The notes under the pieces: model-generated
What the model was told of the DNA's origin: nothing
Databases searched by the model: none
The model's input: the letters and a program-made list of their open reading frames with translations, nothing else
Translations under genes and position numbers: made by a program
Assembly (NCBI GenBank): GCA_964530225.1
Contig: CAZHBA010000084.1
Location: 1-27,647 of the forward strand
Direction of reading: 5' to 3'
Length of the DNA stretch: 27,647 nucleotides
Origin: CAZHBA01 sp964530225
GTDB lineage: Bacteria; Pseudomonadota; Alphaproteobacteria; UBA6615
Shown here: piece after piece, positions 16,354 through 24,121 of the stretch
Numbering within the stretch: position 1 is the first letter of the stretch
Layout of the letters: the number at the start of each line of letters is the position of its first letter

Positions 16354-17043
16354 TCAGGTTTCGGTGGAGAAAATTTGCCCGTTGTGCAGCGACAAAGTCC
16401 TGTCCATGCGTGCCGCCAGCGCCATGTTGTGGGTCGCCACCAGGGCTGCCAGTTTCTTTTCGCGAACAAGCGTCAGCAGTTGCGCGAACACTGCGTCCGC
16501 TGTCTCGGGGTCGAGATTGCCCGTCGGTTCGTCGGCAAGTAAGATTGCCGGACTGTTGGCGAGCCCACGGGCGATGGCGACCCGCTGCTGTTCACCACCG
16601 CTCATTTTGCCGGGCCGGTGGCGAGCCCGCGAACTCAACCCGACTGAATCAAGAAGTTCGTCGGCCCGCTGTCCCGCTTCGCGTTTGGACACGCCGGCAA
16701 TCATTTGCGGCAGCACGATGTTTTCCCGCGCCGAGAATTCCGCCAGCAAATGGTGGAATTGATAGACGAAACCAAGCTTGCTGCGCCGCAAAAGCGTTCG
16801 TCGCGTATCGTCGAGGTCACCACAGGGCTCGCCGGTAATCAGAATTTTGCCCGACTGCGGCGCTTCCAGCAATCCGGCCACATGCAGCAGAGTTGACTTC
16901 CCCGCCCCCGATGGTCCCACTAAGGCAACCATTTCACCCGGCATGACCTCTAGCGACGCGCCACGCAAGACCTCTAGGCGGTCATCACCATCCTGGGTAA
17001 AGGAGCGCACCACCTGCGCAAGCGCCAGCGCCGGCTCACTCAT
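16354..17043 (-). CDS. lolD: LolD, ATPase of the lipoprotein-releasing ABC transporter
   Basis: LolD powers release of mature lipoproteins from the inner membrane to the periplasmic carrier LolA. The 229-residue protein has Walker A (G-P-S-G-A-G-K-S at about 43-50), the ABC signature M-S-G-G-E-Q-Q-R, and Walker B with L-L-A-D-E-P-T-G. A LolD-typical Y-Q-F-H-H-L-L-A-E-F stretch lies at the Q-loop. The start at 17041-17043 overlaps the last 8 bp of lolC (ATGAGTGA arrangement), which is normal for this pair and indicates translational coupling. The open frame continues upstream, but those 35 residues are a shadow of lolC. dnaE follows 76 bp later. Confidence 0.97.
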   Translation of the reverse strand: MSEPALALAQVVRSFTQDGDDRLEVLRGASLEVMPGEMVALVGPSGAGKSTLLHVAGLLEAPQSGKILITGEPCGDLDDTRRTLLRRSKLGFVYQFHHLLAEFSARENIVLPQMIAGVSKREAGQRADELLDSVGLSSRARHRPGKMSGGEQQRVAIARGLANSPAILLADEPTGNLDPETADAVFAQLLTLVREKKLAALVATHNMALAARMDRTLSLHNGQIFSTET

Positions 17044-18280
17044 AACGCAACGCCTCAACGGGATCGATTCGCGCCGCCCGCCAGCTCGGATAGAGGGTAG
17101 CCAGAATCGACAGCCCCAATGCCATCCCGGCGACCATGACGACTTCACCGGGAACGACTTTGGAGGGTAATTGGCTGAAAAAATAAACTTCGGCGGAAAA
17201 AAGTTCGGTACCGCTTAGCCGTTCTAGCGCGCGTTGGATACTGGCGATGTTACTGGTTATAAGCAGCCCACCCGTCATGCCAACGAGGGTTCCGGCAAGG
17301 CCGATACTGGTGCCGACGATAAAAAACACCCGCATGATCATGCCGCGCGAGGCTCCGACCGTGCGCAAGATAGCGATGGCCGAACCCTTGTCCATCACAA
17401 GCATGATCAAACTGGAAATAATGTTGAACGCCGCCACCAGGATGATCAGCATAACAATTAGGAACATGACGTTCTTTTGGACCTGCAATGCATTAACGAA
17501 AGAGTGATTTACCCGCTGCCAGTCGAACAGTCTCTGGTTTGGTCCCAGCGCGTTTTCGATCGCCCGCCGTGGCGGACCCAAGGCATCCGGATCTTCGACA
17601 AATATCTCAATCTTCGTCACTGCACCGTCCAGGCGAAAGTATCGCTGAGCCGCCGCCAGAGGCATGAAAATGAAGCTTCTGTCAAACTGGAAATGACCCA
17701 CTTCGAACGTGCCGACAATGTTATAGGCCTGCATCCGAGGCACGGTGCCGAACGCCGTGATCGTGCCACTCGGCGACACCAGGGTAATTTTATCGCCGAC
17801 CGTAGCGCCAAGCGAACGGGCCATCCGGGTGCCGATGAGGATGGCATTTCTACCCTTGAATTCGGCCATTGAACCGGCGCGAATATTCCCAGCGACCAAT
17901 TTGCGATTTTGCAGATCGGCATTACTGACGCCACGGACCTGGGCGCCCGACGAACGATCCTTATGAGTCGCCAGTATTTGCCCCTCGATCAATGGGGTAA
18001 CGGTTACCACCCCCTCCACCTGACGCAGCCGCTCGATGAGGACCGGATAGCCGGTTAAATTTCCCGTCGCCGAGAACACGGCAATGTGGCCATTGAAACC
18101 GAGCACGCTTTTGAGAAATTCAGCGCGCAGGCCGTTTTGCACCGACAGAACGATGATCAACGTGCCAACACCCAGCATGATGCCGAAAAACGAGAACGCA
18201 ACGATGACCGAAATGAACCCTTCGGTACGGCGTGCGCGCACGTAACGCCAGGCGATTATCCATTCAATCGGCGCGAACAT
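17036..18280 (-). CDS. lolC: LolC/LolE-family lipoprotein-releasing ABC transporter permease
   Basis: The 414-residue inner-membrane protein has the LolC/E layout. A first membrane helix lies at about 22-47, then a large periplasmic domain to about 265 (containing the conserved L-V-S-P-x-G segment), and three C-terminal helices at roughly 270-293, 315-338 and 378-400. It ends in A-x-R-I-D-P-V-E-A-L-R-Y-E, the classic family tail. Only one permease gene is seen next to lolD, so it probably acts as a homodimer (LolF-like) rather than a LolC-LolE pair; a second copy elsewhere cannot be excluded. AAGGA precedes the ATG at a good distance. It lies 36 bp after proS. Confidence 0.95.
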   Translation of the reverse strand: MFAPIEWIIAWRYVRARRTEGFISVIVAFSFFGIMLGVGTLIIVLSVQNGLRAEFLKSVLGFNGHIAVFSATGNLTGYPVLIERLRQVEGVVTVTPLIEGQILATHKDRSSGAQVRGVSNADLQNRKLVAGNIRAGSMAEFKGRNAILIGTRMARSLGATVGDKITLVSPSGTITAFGTVPRMQAYNIVGTFEVGHFQFDRSFIFMPLAAAQRYFRLDGAVTKIEIFVEDPDALGPPRRAIENALGPNQRLFDWQRVNHSFVNALQVQKNVMFLIVMLIILVAAFNIISSLIMLVMDKGSAIAILRTVGASRGMIMRVFFIVGTSIGLAGTLVGMTGGLLITSNIASIQRALERLSGTELFSAEVYFFSQLPSKVVPGEVVMVAGMALGLSILATLYPSWRAARIDPVEALRYE

Positions 18281-18316
18281 GGACAGTCCTTGCTAATTGA
18301 TAAAAAAGTGACGGTG

Positions 18317-19633
18317 TCACTCGGCGGTCCTTTCGACAATCCAGGCCTTGGCCTCGGCAATCGACATGACAGAGCGTTCACCGTCGGCTCGGTTTTTTAG
18401 CTCGACGATGCCGTCTTTGAGACCGCGCGGCCCGACGGCGATCTGCCAGGGTAGACCGATCAGATCCATGTCGGCAAACTTGCCGCCGGCTCGCTCATCG
18501 CGATTATCGTAGAGTATATCGAGACTCGCTTGCCCGTACAGGGTCTCACAAACACTATCACACTCTGCGTCACCGGCTTTCAGGTTGATAAGACCAACGG
18601 TCCAAGGTGCAACCGCTTCTGGCCAGATAATGCCGTCATCGTCGTGGGACGCCTCGATGATGGCACCGGCCAACCGCGACACGCCGATGCCGTAGGAACC
18701 CATCTCGAGTGTAATCTGATTGCCGGCCGGCCCCTGGACCACGGCACCAAGTGGTGCGGAATATTTGGTGCCGAAATAGAAAATGTGACCAACTTCAATG
18801 CCGCGCGCAGTTACCAGATCGTCGGCGGCGACCGGACAGTTGTCGGCGTCGTGCTTGTCGTCGGTGGCGGCGTAGTATGACGTCCATTGATCGACCGACG
18901 GCTGCAAGTCGGTATCGAAATCGACCTCGGGTCCCGGCGGTTCCAGATCGAGTAGCGCCTTGTCGCAAAACACTTCGCTTTCGCCGGTATCGGCGAGGAT
19001 GATGAATTCGTGGCTCAGATCGCCACCGATGGGGCCGGTGTCGGCAGCCATGGGGATGGCCTGCAGGCCCATGCGGGCATAAGTGCGTAGATAGGCGACG
19101 AACATCTTGTTGTAGGAGTGGCGAGCGCTGTCATAGTCGAGATCGAAGGAGTAATTGTCCTTCATCAGGAACTCGCGTCCGCGCATGACACCGAAACGCG
19201 GCCTCACCTCGTCGCGAAACTTCCACTGGATGTTGTAGAGATTTTTCGGCAGATCGCGGTAACTCGAAATTTCGGTGGCGACGATGTCGGTGATCACCTC
19301 TTCCGCCGTTGGCCCGAACAGCATGTTGCGGTTGTGACGGTCGGTGATGCGCAGCATCTCCTTGCCGTAATCATCGTAGCGGCCCGATTTGCGCCATATG
19401 TCGGCCGACTGTATGGTCGGCATCAGCAATTCCTGGGCACCGGTGGCGTCCTGCTCTTCGCGCACGATCTGGGCGATTTTTTGCAGCACTCGTAAGCCCA
19501 TGGGCAGCCAGGTATAGATACCGGTGGCGGACTGGCGCACCATGCCGGATCGCAGCATAAGCCGGTGCGAGACGATCTGCGCCTCCGCCGGCGTTTCTTT
19601 CAGGGTTGGCAGGAACAACTGGGTACGCCGCAT
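18317..19633 (-). CDS. proS: ProS, proline--tRNA ligase (short type without editing insertion)
   Basis: ProRS charges tRNA-Pro. The 438-residue protein is much shorter than the roughly 570-residue E. coli enzyme. It lacks the large insertion domain between class II motifs 2 and 3 that edits Ala-tRNA-Pro, which is the usual alphaproteobacterial form. Motif 1 lies near W-L-P-M-G-L-R-V. Motif 2 is F-R-D-E-V-R-P-R-F-G-V-M-R-G-R-E-F. Motif 3 is G-S-Y-G-I-G-V-S-R-L. A C-terminal anticodon-binding domain follows (D-N-R-D-E-R-A-G-G-K-F-A-D). GAGAGAT precedes the ATG. It starts the proS-lolC-lolD-dnaE run after a roughly 310-bp gap. Proofreading by a separate YbaK or ProXp protein elsewhere is likely but not visible here. 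Confidence 0.97.
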   Translation of the reverse strand: MRRTQLFLPTLKETPAEAQIVSHRLMLRSGMVRQSATGIYTWLPMGLRVLQKIAQIVREEQDATGAQELLMPTIQSADIWRKSGRYDDYGKEMLRITDRHNRNMLFGPTAEEVITDIVATEISSYRDLPKNLYNIQWKFRDEVRPRFGVMRGREFLMKDNYSFDLDYDSARHSYNKMFVAYLRTYARMGLQAIPMAADTGPIGGDLSHEFIILADTGESEVFCDKALLDLEPPGPEVDFDTDLQPSVDQWTSYYAATDDKHDADNCPVAADDLVTARGIEVGHIFYFGTKYSAPLGAVVQGPAGNQITLEMGSYGIGVSRLAGAIIEASHDDDGIIWPEAVAPWTVGLINLKAGDAECDSVCETLYGQASLDILYDNRDERAGGKFADMDLIGLPWQIAVGPRGLKDGIVELKNRADGERSVMSIAEAKAWIVERTAE

Positions 19634-19943
19634 CTTTATCTCTCTGGAACGTAAATGGTCGGGTCGGACTGTACGTTATGCGTCCGAATCGCGGCGACAA
19701 TAGAGCAGTGCCTGGCCGAATTGAACCATTCTGGCCCGATACCTCGCTAGATAATGAAAACGGATGTCGACGGATTTAATGGCGCTTAGTCGGCGCTTAC
19801 ACTTTTATGCCAATTCGCGCTGTTCGTCTCTGAGAAGCGACTGCCGTAGCCAAAAATATCGCGTAGTTGTCAGTAAAATGTGCATGTTCATTGTTTAGCG
19901 CGGGATTTCTTAACAATACGCAACAAACTATTATTGCTTATTT
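19634..19943. other. Non-coding gap between tag and proS
   Basis: About 310 bp with no credible gene on either strand; the short open frames here are not protein-like. It must hold the proS promoter. The best candidate I see on the minus strand is TTGTCG (19695-19700) and TAACGT (19673-19678) with a 16-bp spacer, which is weak. The end adjoining tag is AT-rich but shows no clear G+C-rich stem with a T-run for a tag terminator. No tRNA-like fold or repeat was recognised. It could be a leftover of the rearrangement that brought in tag and chrA. Confidence 0.4.
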
Positions 19944-20477
19944 TTACTTCATCCAGGGTGGCTGTTTTTTGGCAATTTTGGCAAACACCGGGCAGCTCTC
20001 TTCGTGGGAGCCGGGCAAATAGCCAGTGCTCATGAGAAACTCGCCAGTAATCTCGTGGCCGGTAAACTTGAATGTTTTTTTGAATAGTTTCACCCACTCG
20101 TCTTTCGGCAATGGATGGTGGTTATCCAGCCAGCCGGCAATACTGCCGTGGTCTATGCGAATATTTTGCAACTGCTGGGCATTGTGGATCGCCGCATCGA
20201 CCTTCAGCTGGTTGCGGATAATGCTGGCGTCGGACAATAGGCGTTCCTTGTCGCGGTCGTCGTAGCTAGCGACGCGATCGACATCGAAACCATCAAAGGC
20301 AGCTCTGAAACCCTCGCGCTTCTTTAAGATGGTCAGCCAGCTCAATCCGGCCTGGTTGATTTCCAGAACAAGGCGTTCGAACAGAACCGAATCGTCGCGC
20401 ACAGGAAAGCCATATTCGCTATCGTGGTAGGGTCCATGAAACGGATGTCCCAGTGCTATGTCACAGTACTTTGCCAT
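19944..20477 (-). CDS. tag: DNA-3-methyladenine glycosylase I family protein (Tag)
   Basis: Tag excises N3-methyladenine from alkylated DNA as the first step of base excision repair. The 177-residue protein keeps the family landmarks. C5 and H18 (in Y-H-D-S-E-Y-G) plus H158 and C162 (H-E-E-S-C) match the four zinc ligands of E. coli Tag. The L-E-I-N-Q-A-G-L-S-W-L-T-I-L-K-K-R segment carries the glutamate and tryptophan of the base pocket. R-D-K-E-R-L-L and I-I-R-N-x-x-K follow as in the family. It is divergently transcribed from chrA, with 46 bp between the assigned starts. It is not part of the usual alphaproteobacterial order at this place, which suggests insertion. Slight divergence leaves room for altered base preference. 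Confidence 0.9.
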   Translation of the reverse strand: MAKYCDIALGHPFHGPYHDSEYGFPVRDDSVLFERLVLEINQAGLSWLTILKKREGFRAAFDGFDVDRVASYDDRDKERLLSDASIIRNQLKVDAAIHNAQQLQNIRIDHGSIAGWLDNHHPLPKDEWVKLFKKTFKFTGHEITGEFLMSTGYLPGSHEESCPVFAKIAKKQPPWMK

Positions 20478-20523
20478 CTTCTATCCTGCTGCCGTTAAGT
20501 TCATAGCGAAGTCACAAAACATT

Positions 20524-21738
20524 ATGAGTTTTCCCTCTGCCGATACTGCCACCCCGGTGACACCGTACCGTATTTTCATCGCCTTCCTTGCCATGGGCTT
20601 GACCGCGTTCGGCGGACCGGTGGCGCATATTGGATACTTTCACACCGAATTTGTCGAGCGGCGTAAATGGGTTGACGGCGAACAGTTTCAGGATCTGATT
20701 GCGCTGTGTCAGTTTCTGCCTGGTCCTATGTCAACCCAAATCGGCATCGCCATCGGCATTCTGCGTGGGCGTATCCTCGGCGGCTTTGCCGCCTGGCTGG
20801 GTTTCACCGCCCCATCGGCGATTTTAATGATCGGTCTTGGCGTCGGCACCAATCTATTCGAGAGTGGGCTGCCAATGGCCCTAGTACACGGCTTGAAGCT
20901 CGCCGCCGTGGCGATCGTCGCCCGGGCACTGTGGCTGATGGCGTGCTCCTCGTGCACCGATGTCATCAGAGCTACTTTGGCGGGCGCTGCGTGCGTCATC
21001 ATGTCGTTCACCAATCTGGTATGGATCCAGATTGGCGTTATCGCCGTTGCTGCCATCGCTGGGCGTGTATTAATCAAACCCGATGGTGTATCGCCAGCGG
21101 CGAGCGAAACCATGCGGTTGTCACGAACGCTCGGCAATTTTTCGGCGGGGATACTCCTCGGAGCACTGGTCGTCCTACCCATAGTCGTAGCGTTCGCCGG
21201 CCTCGGCGTTTTGGATGTGTTCTCTAGCTTCTTCCGGGTTGGTTCCCTGGTCTTCGGCGGCGGCCATGTGGTCTTGCCCCTGCTGCAAGCCGAAGTCGTG
21301 CCACCTGGTTGGGTCGATGGCGATACGTTCCTCGCCGGTTATGGCGCCGCGCAGGCGCTGCCGGGCCCGATGTTCGCTTTTGCCGGTTATCTCGGCGCCG
21401 TGGCCACGCCGGGCGCCGGAAATGTTGGCGGCTGGTTCGGCGGTTTGGTCGCCATCATAGCGATTTTCCTGCCGTCGTTCCTGCTGCTCACTGCGGCCCT
21501 TCCCTACTGGCAAATTCTGCGGGCGAAGCCGGCGCTGCGCGCATCGCTGGCTGGCGTTAACGCCGCCGTCGTCGGTCTACTGCTGGCGGTGTTTATCGAC
21601 CCAGTCGTGACGTCGTCGGTGTTGGCGCCAGTAGATCTGATAACTGTCCTGGTTGGGGTCGCGCTGCTCGCCTGGCAGCGCATTCCAGTGTGGTTGATTG
21701 TCGTGTTGTCCGCTGGCGCAGGGACGCTGCTCGCTTAG
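20524..21738 (+). CDS. chrA: ChrA, chromate transporter (CHR family, two-domain)
   Basis: CHR-family membrane proteins export chromate, probably with proton exchange; sulfate or other anions are possible substrates in uncharacterised members. The 404-residue protein is a two-domain (long-chain) form. The first half has F-G-G-P-V-A-H-I-G and L-P-G-P-M-S-T-Q at about 28-90. The second half repeats the pattern with F-G-G-G-H-V-V-L-P-L-L-Q and A-L-P-G-P-M-F-A-F-A-G-Y. About ten hydrophobic helices are visible. I prefer the ATG at 20524 over an in-frame ATG at 20458, because the latter overlaps tag and adds unconserved residues; neither has a strong Shine-Dalgarno site. It is the only plus-strand gene in the window and is convergent with the decayed DUF1467 gene. 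Confidence 0.93.
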   Translation: MSFPSADTATPVTPYRIFIAFLAMGLTAFGGPVAHIGYFHTEFVERRKWVDGEQFQDLIALCQFLPGPMSTQIGIAIGILRGRILGGFAAWLGFTAPSAILMIGLGVGTNLFESGLPMALVHGLKLAAVAIVARALWLMACSSCTDVIRATLAGAACVIMSFTNLVWIQIGVIAVAAIAGRVLIKPDGVSPAASETMRLSRTLGNFSAGILLGALVVLPIVVAFAGLGVLDVFSSFFRVGSLVFGGGHVVLPLLQAEVVPPGWVDGDTFLAGYGAAQALPGPMFAFAGYLGAVATPGAGNVGGWFGGLVAIIAIFLPSFLLLTAALPYWQILRAKPALRASLAGVNAAVVGLLLAVFIDPVVTSSVLAPVDLITVLVGVALLAWQRIPVWLIVVLSAGAGTLLA

Positions 21739-21753
21739 AGTTCGATTAATAAA

Positions 21754-21763
21754 CCCTGCAGGG
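21754..21763. repeat. 10-bp palindrome between chrA and the DUF1467 remnant
   Basis: CCCTGCAGGG is a perfect palindrome 15 bp past the chrA stop and 13 bp before the end of the convergent DUF1467 remnant. With no loop it is a poor terminator by itself. It may be incidental or a residue of a bidirectional terminator. I see no other termination signal in this 38-bp gap. Confidence 0.25.
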
Positions 21764-21776
21764 AGGCAATTTCGTA

Positions 21777-21982
21777 TTAGGCGATCACATAAACAAGGGC
21801 AAACAACACCAGCGAAATGGCTGTGGTTACAGCCGCCTTGCGCCACATCATCGGGTGCGCCGGTGCACCATGTTCGTGACCTCCTCTGGGGTTTTCGTAC
21901 GCTACACGTCGAACGGTAGCACCATGAACATAACCAGCCGTCAGATGAGAATGAAAACAATAATCGCGCTGACGAAGTTTAT
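21777..21982 (-). pseudogene. Decayed DUF1467-family small membrane protein gene
   Basis: Directly after mce the minus strand encodes a broken but recognisable DUF1467 protein. The first frame reads I-N-F-V-S-A-I-I-V-F-I-L-I, stop, R-L-V-M-F-M-V-L-P-F-D-V, stop, R-T-K-T-P-E-E. A neighbouring frame then gives E-H-G-A-P-A-H-P-M-M-W-R-K-A-A-V-T-T-A-I followed by a second hydrophobic helix ending V-Y-V-I-A and a TAA. The defects are a TGA at 21941-21943, a TAG at 21902-21904, a frameshift near 21875-21900, and an ATA where a start ATG would be expected (21980-21982). In related genomes a gene of about 70-90 codons with two membrane helices sits here between mce and proS (from general knowledge). 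Its role is unknown. Confidence 0.75.
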
Positions 21983-21987
21983 GAGGC

Positions 21988-22392
21988 CTATACCTGCTCG
22001 AGCTCGATCAGGGTGCCGTCGAAATCCTTGGGGTGGAGAAATACCACCGGCTTGTCGTGCGCGCCGGGCTTCGGCTCACCGACGCCCAGCACCCGAGCGC
22101 CCTGGGCTTGTAAATGGTCGCGGGCGGCATAGATATCATCTACCTCGTAGCAGATGTGGTGAATGCCGCCGGCCGGATTACGGTCGAGAAACGATTGGAT
22201 TGGAGACGTCGCATCTAGGGGATGCAGTAGCTCAATTTTGCTATTCGGCAACTCGACGAAGACGGTGCTCACGCCATGGAGTGGCAAATCGACTGGTTCC
22301 GATACCTGCGCGCCGAGCATATCGGCATAGGTCGTCGCCGCGGCCGCAAGGTCGGGTACGACGATAGCGACATGGTTTAGCCGTCCTATCAT
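21988..22392 (-). CDS. mce: Methylmalonyl-CoA epimerase
   Basis: The enzyme interconverts (2R)- and (2S)-methylmalonyl-CoA in propionate and odd-chain or branched-chain amino acid breakdown. From the chosen ATG (22390-22392) the protein has 134 residues, the family's usual size, and starts M-I-G-R-L-N-H-V-A-I-V-V. This vicinal-oxygen-chelate fold has metal-ligand positions at H7, the first H of G-I-H-H-I-C-Y-E-V, and E130 in L-I-E-L-E. AAGGG lies upstream. The frame stays open for 31 more codons upstream, but those overlap rnj and are not family-like. The gene normally precedes the DUF1467 gene, which here is decayed. The other methylmalonyl pathway genes are not in the window. Confidence 0.95.
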   Translation of the reverse strand: MIGRLNHVAIVVPDLAAAATTYADMLGAQVSEPVDLPLHGVSTVFVELPNSKIELLHPLDATSPIQSFLDRNPAGGIHHICYEVDDIYAARDHLQAQGARVLGVGEPKPGAHDKPVVFLHPKDFDGTLIELEQV

Positions 22393-22420
22393 GGTTGCTG
22401 GGGCCCTTCTTGTCAGCCAA

Positions 22421-24121
22421 TTAAGATAATCGCACGAGATGCACTTCGGTGGTGGGATTCTTGCCGCGCCGATCACGAAAACCACGCCGCACGGCCCGCC
22501 GCACCTGTTCGCTCAACGCCTCATCGTCGCGAAGGCTCGCTGGCGGCAGGCTAGACACCATATCCAATACATCGTCGATGATGTCGTTGGCGAGATCGAG
22601 GTCATAATCGCTGTCGCCTAATACGCCAGGCGCCGACAGTTGCGGCTCGTCAAGCACGCGACCCGATTGATCAACGGCCAGCGTCAGAATCGCCACCCCG
22701 TTTTGCAGCATACGATTACGGCTACGCAAGGTCTCGTCGCCGATGGCCAATAATTTGGTGCCGTCTGCGGCCAAACGTCCGGTTTGCACCTGGCCAACGA
22801 TTTCGGGGCCCTTCGGGCTCAGGCGTACCACATCGCCGTTGGCGATGATCGGCGCGAAAGGCACCTGACAGGCCCGCGCTAACTCGGCATGGCCGTACAG
22901 GTGGCGTATCTCACCGTGCACCGGCACGGCAATTTGTGGCCGCACCCATTGATACATATGGATAAGCTCGTCGCGGGCCGGATGGCCGGAAACGTGGACA
23001 AAATGATCGCGTTCGGTGATCACTTTAACCCCCATGGAGACCAACTGATTTTGCAGGCGGCCGATCGAAACCTCGTTGCCGGGAATAATGCGCGACGAGA
23101 ATATCACCACATCGTCTTCCATCAACTTGACGTTGGGGTGATCGTCACGGGCAATCCGCGGCAATGCGGCACGGGGCTCGCCCTGGCTACCGGTACAAAT
23201 CATCAGAACCTTGTCGCGGGGTAACGCTGCGGCCTCTTCTTCGGACACAAACGGCTCAACATCGGCTAGGTAACCGGAGTCCCGCGCTGCCTCGGTAATC
23301 CGCCACAGCGATCGGCCGGTTAGCACCACGCTGCGGCCATGGGCAGCGGCAACCTCGGCGATGGTCTGCACCCGCGCAATATTGCTGGCAAAACAGGCAA
23401 CCGCAACCCGTGTCTTGCACTCGCCCACTAGGGCCATCAAGCTGTCGCGCACCTCGGCTTCAGAGCCGCTTTTGCCCTCGACCAGGGCATTGGTCGAGTC
23501 GCCGATCATCGCCAGTACGCCGTCTTTGCCCAATTGCTTGAGCGCCGCTTTATCAGTGGTGTCGCCGACCAGGGGATCGGGATCGAGCTTCCAGTCACCA
23601 GTATGGAGCACCGTACCCAGCGGAGTACGTAAAACCACGGCGTTCGGCTCGGGAATCGAATGGGTGAGCGTGATGAGTTGAAGATCAAAAGGGGCGATAT
23701 TGAAGCGGTCGGACATGCCAATCACCGTGAGTGGTACTTCACCGAAAAGCCCCGCTTGTTCAAGCTTATTGCGCAAAACAGTAGCCGTGAAAGGGGTAGC
23801 GTAGACTGGGCAGCGTAGCCGTTTCCACAGATAGGGAACGGCGCCGAGATGGTCCTCATGGGCATGGGTCAGCACCAGGGCCACCAGATTGTCGCGGCGG
23901 CGCTCGATGAAATCTGGATCGGGCATGATGACGTCGGCCCCCGGCGCGTTGTCGTCGCCGAAGGTAACGCCGCAATCGATCATCAGCCACTTGCAAGCAT
24001 GGCCGTAGAGGTTGAGGTTCATGCCGATCTCGCCGGTTCCGCCGAGGGGCAGGAACAACAGATCGTCCTTGCCGGGCGCGGGATCGTATTGAAATGCAGC
24101 GTACGGGTCGAATTCTGCCAT
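22421..24121 (-). CDS. rnj: Ribonuclease J
   Basis: RNase J is a metallo-beta-lactamase/beta-CASP nuclease with 5'-exonuclease and endonuclease activity in mRNA decay and rRNA maturation. It is common in alphaproteobacteria alongside RNase E. The 566-residue protein has the zinc motif H-A-H-E-D-H at 86-91 after an N-terminal G-G-T-G-E-I-G-M-N segment. The beta-CASP insert contains F-A-S-N and C-T-G-S-Q-G-E-P-R. The H-V-S-G-H-P-A-R-D-E-L motif and a C-terminal domain follow. The ATG at 24119-24121 overlaps the coaX TGA by one base (TGATG), so the preceding TTG codon is not the likely start. mce follows after 28 bp. Length is typical. Confidence 0.97.
   Translation of the reverse strand: MAEFDPYAAFQYDPAPGKDDLLFLPLGGTGEIGMNLNLYGHACKWLMIDCGVTFGDDNAPGADVIMPDPDFIERRRDNLVALVLTHAHEDHLGAVPYLWKRLRCPVYATPFTATVLRNKLEQAGLFGEVPLTVIGMSDRFNIAPFDLQLITLTHSIPEPNAVVLRTPLGTVLHTGDWKLDPDPLVGDTTDKAALKQLGKDGVLAMIGDSTNALVEGKSGSEAEVRDSLMALVGECKTRVAVACFASNIARVQTIAEVAAAHGRSVVLTGRSLWRITEAARDSGYLADVEPFVSEEEAAALPRDKVLMICTGSQGEPRAALPRIARDDHPNVKLMEDDVVIFSSRIIPGNEVSIGRLQNQLVSMGVKVITERDHFVHVSGHPARDELIHMYQWVRPQIAVPVHGEIRHLYGHAELARACQVPFAPIIANGDVVRLSPKGPEIVGQVQTGRLAADGTKLLAIGDETLRSRNRMLQNGVAILTLAVDQSGRVLDEPQLSAPGVLGDSDYDLDLANDIIDDVLDMVSSLPPASLRDDEALSEQVRRAVRRGFRDRRGKNPTTEVHLVRLS

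Noticed and set aside
19888..20097. A 69-codon minus-strand frame covering the end of tag and the gap after it.
   Set aside because: Most of it overlaps tag in another frame, and the remainder is AT-rich and not protein-like.
21902..21943. The TGA inside the DUF1467 remnant could mean UGA is read as tryptophan.
   Set aside because: TGA is used as the real stop of fabZ, lolC, coaX, birA, nuoN and others here. The remnant also has a TAG, a frameshift and no start codon, so decay explains it better.
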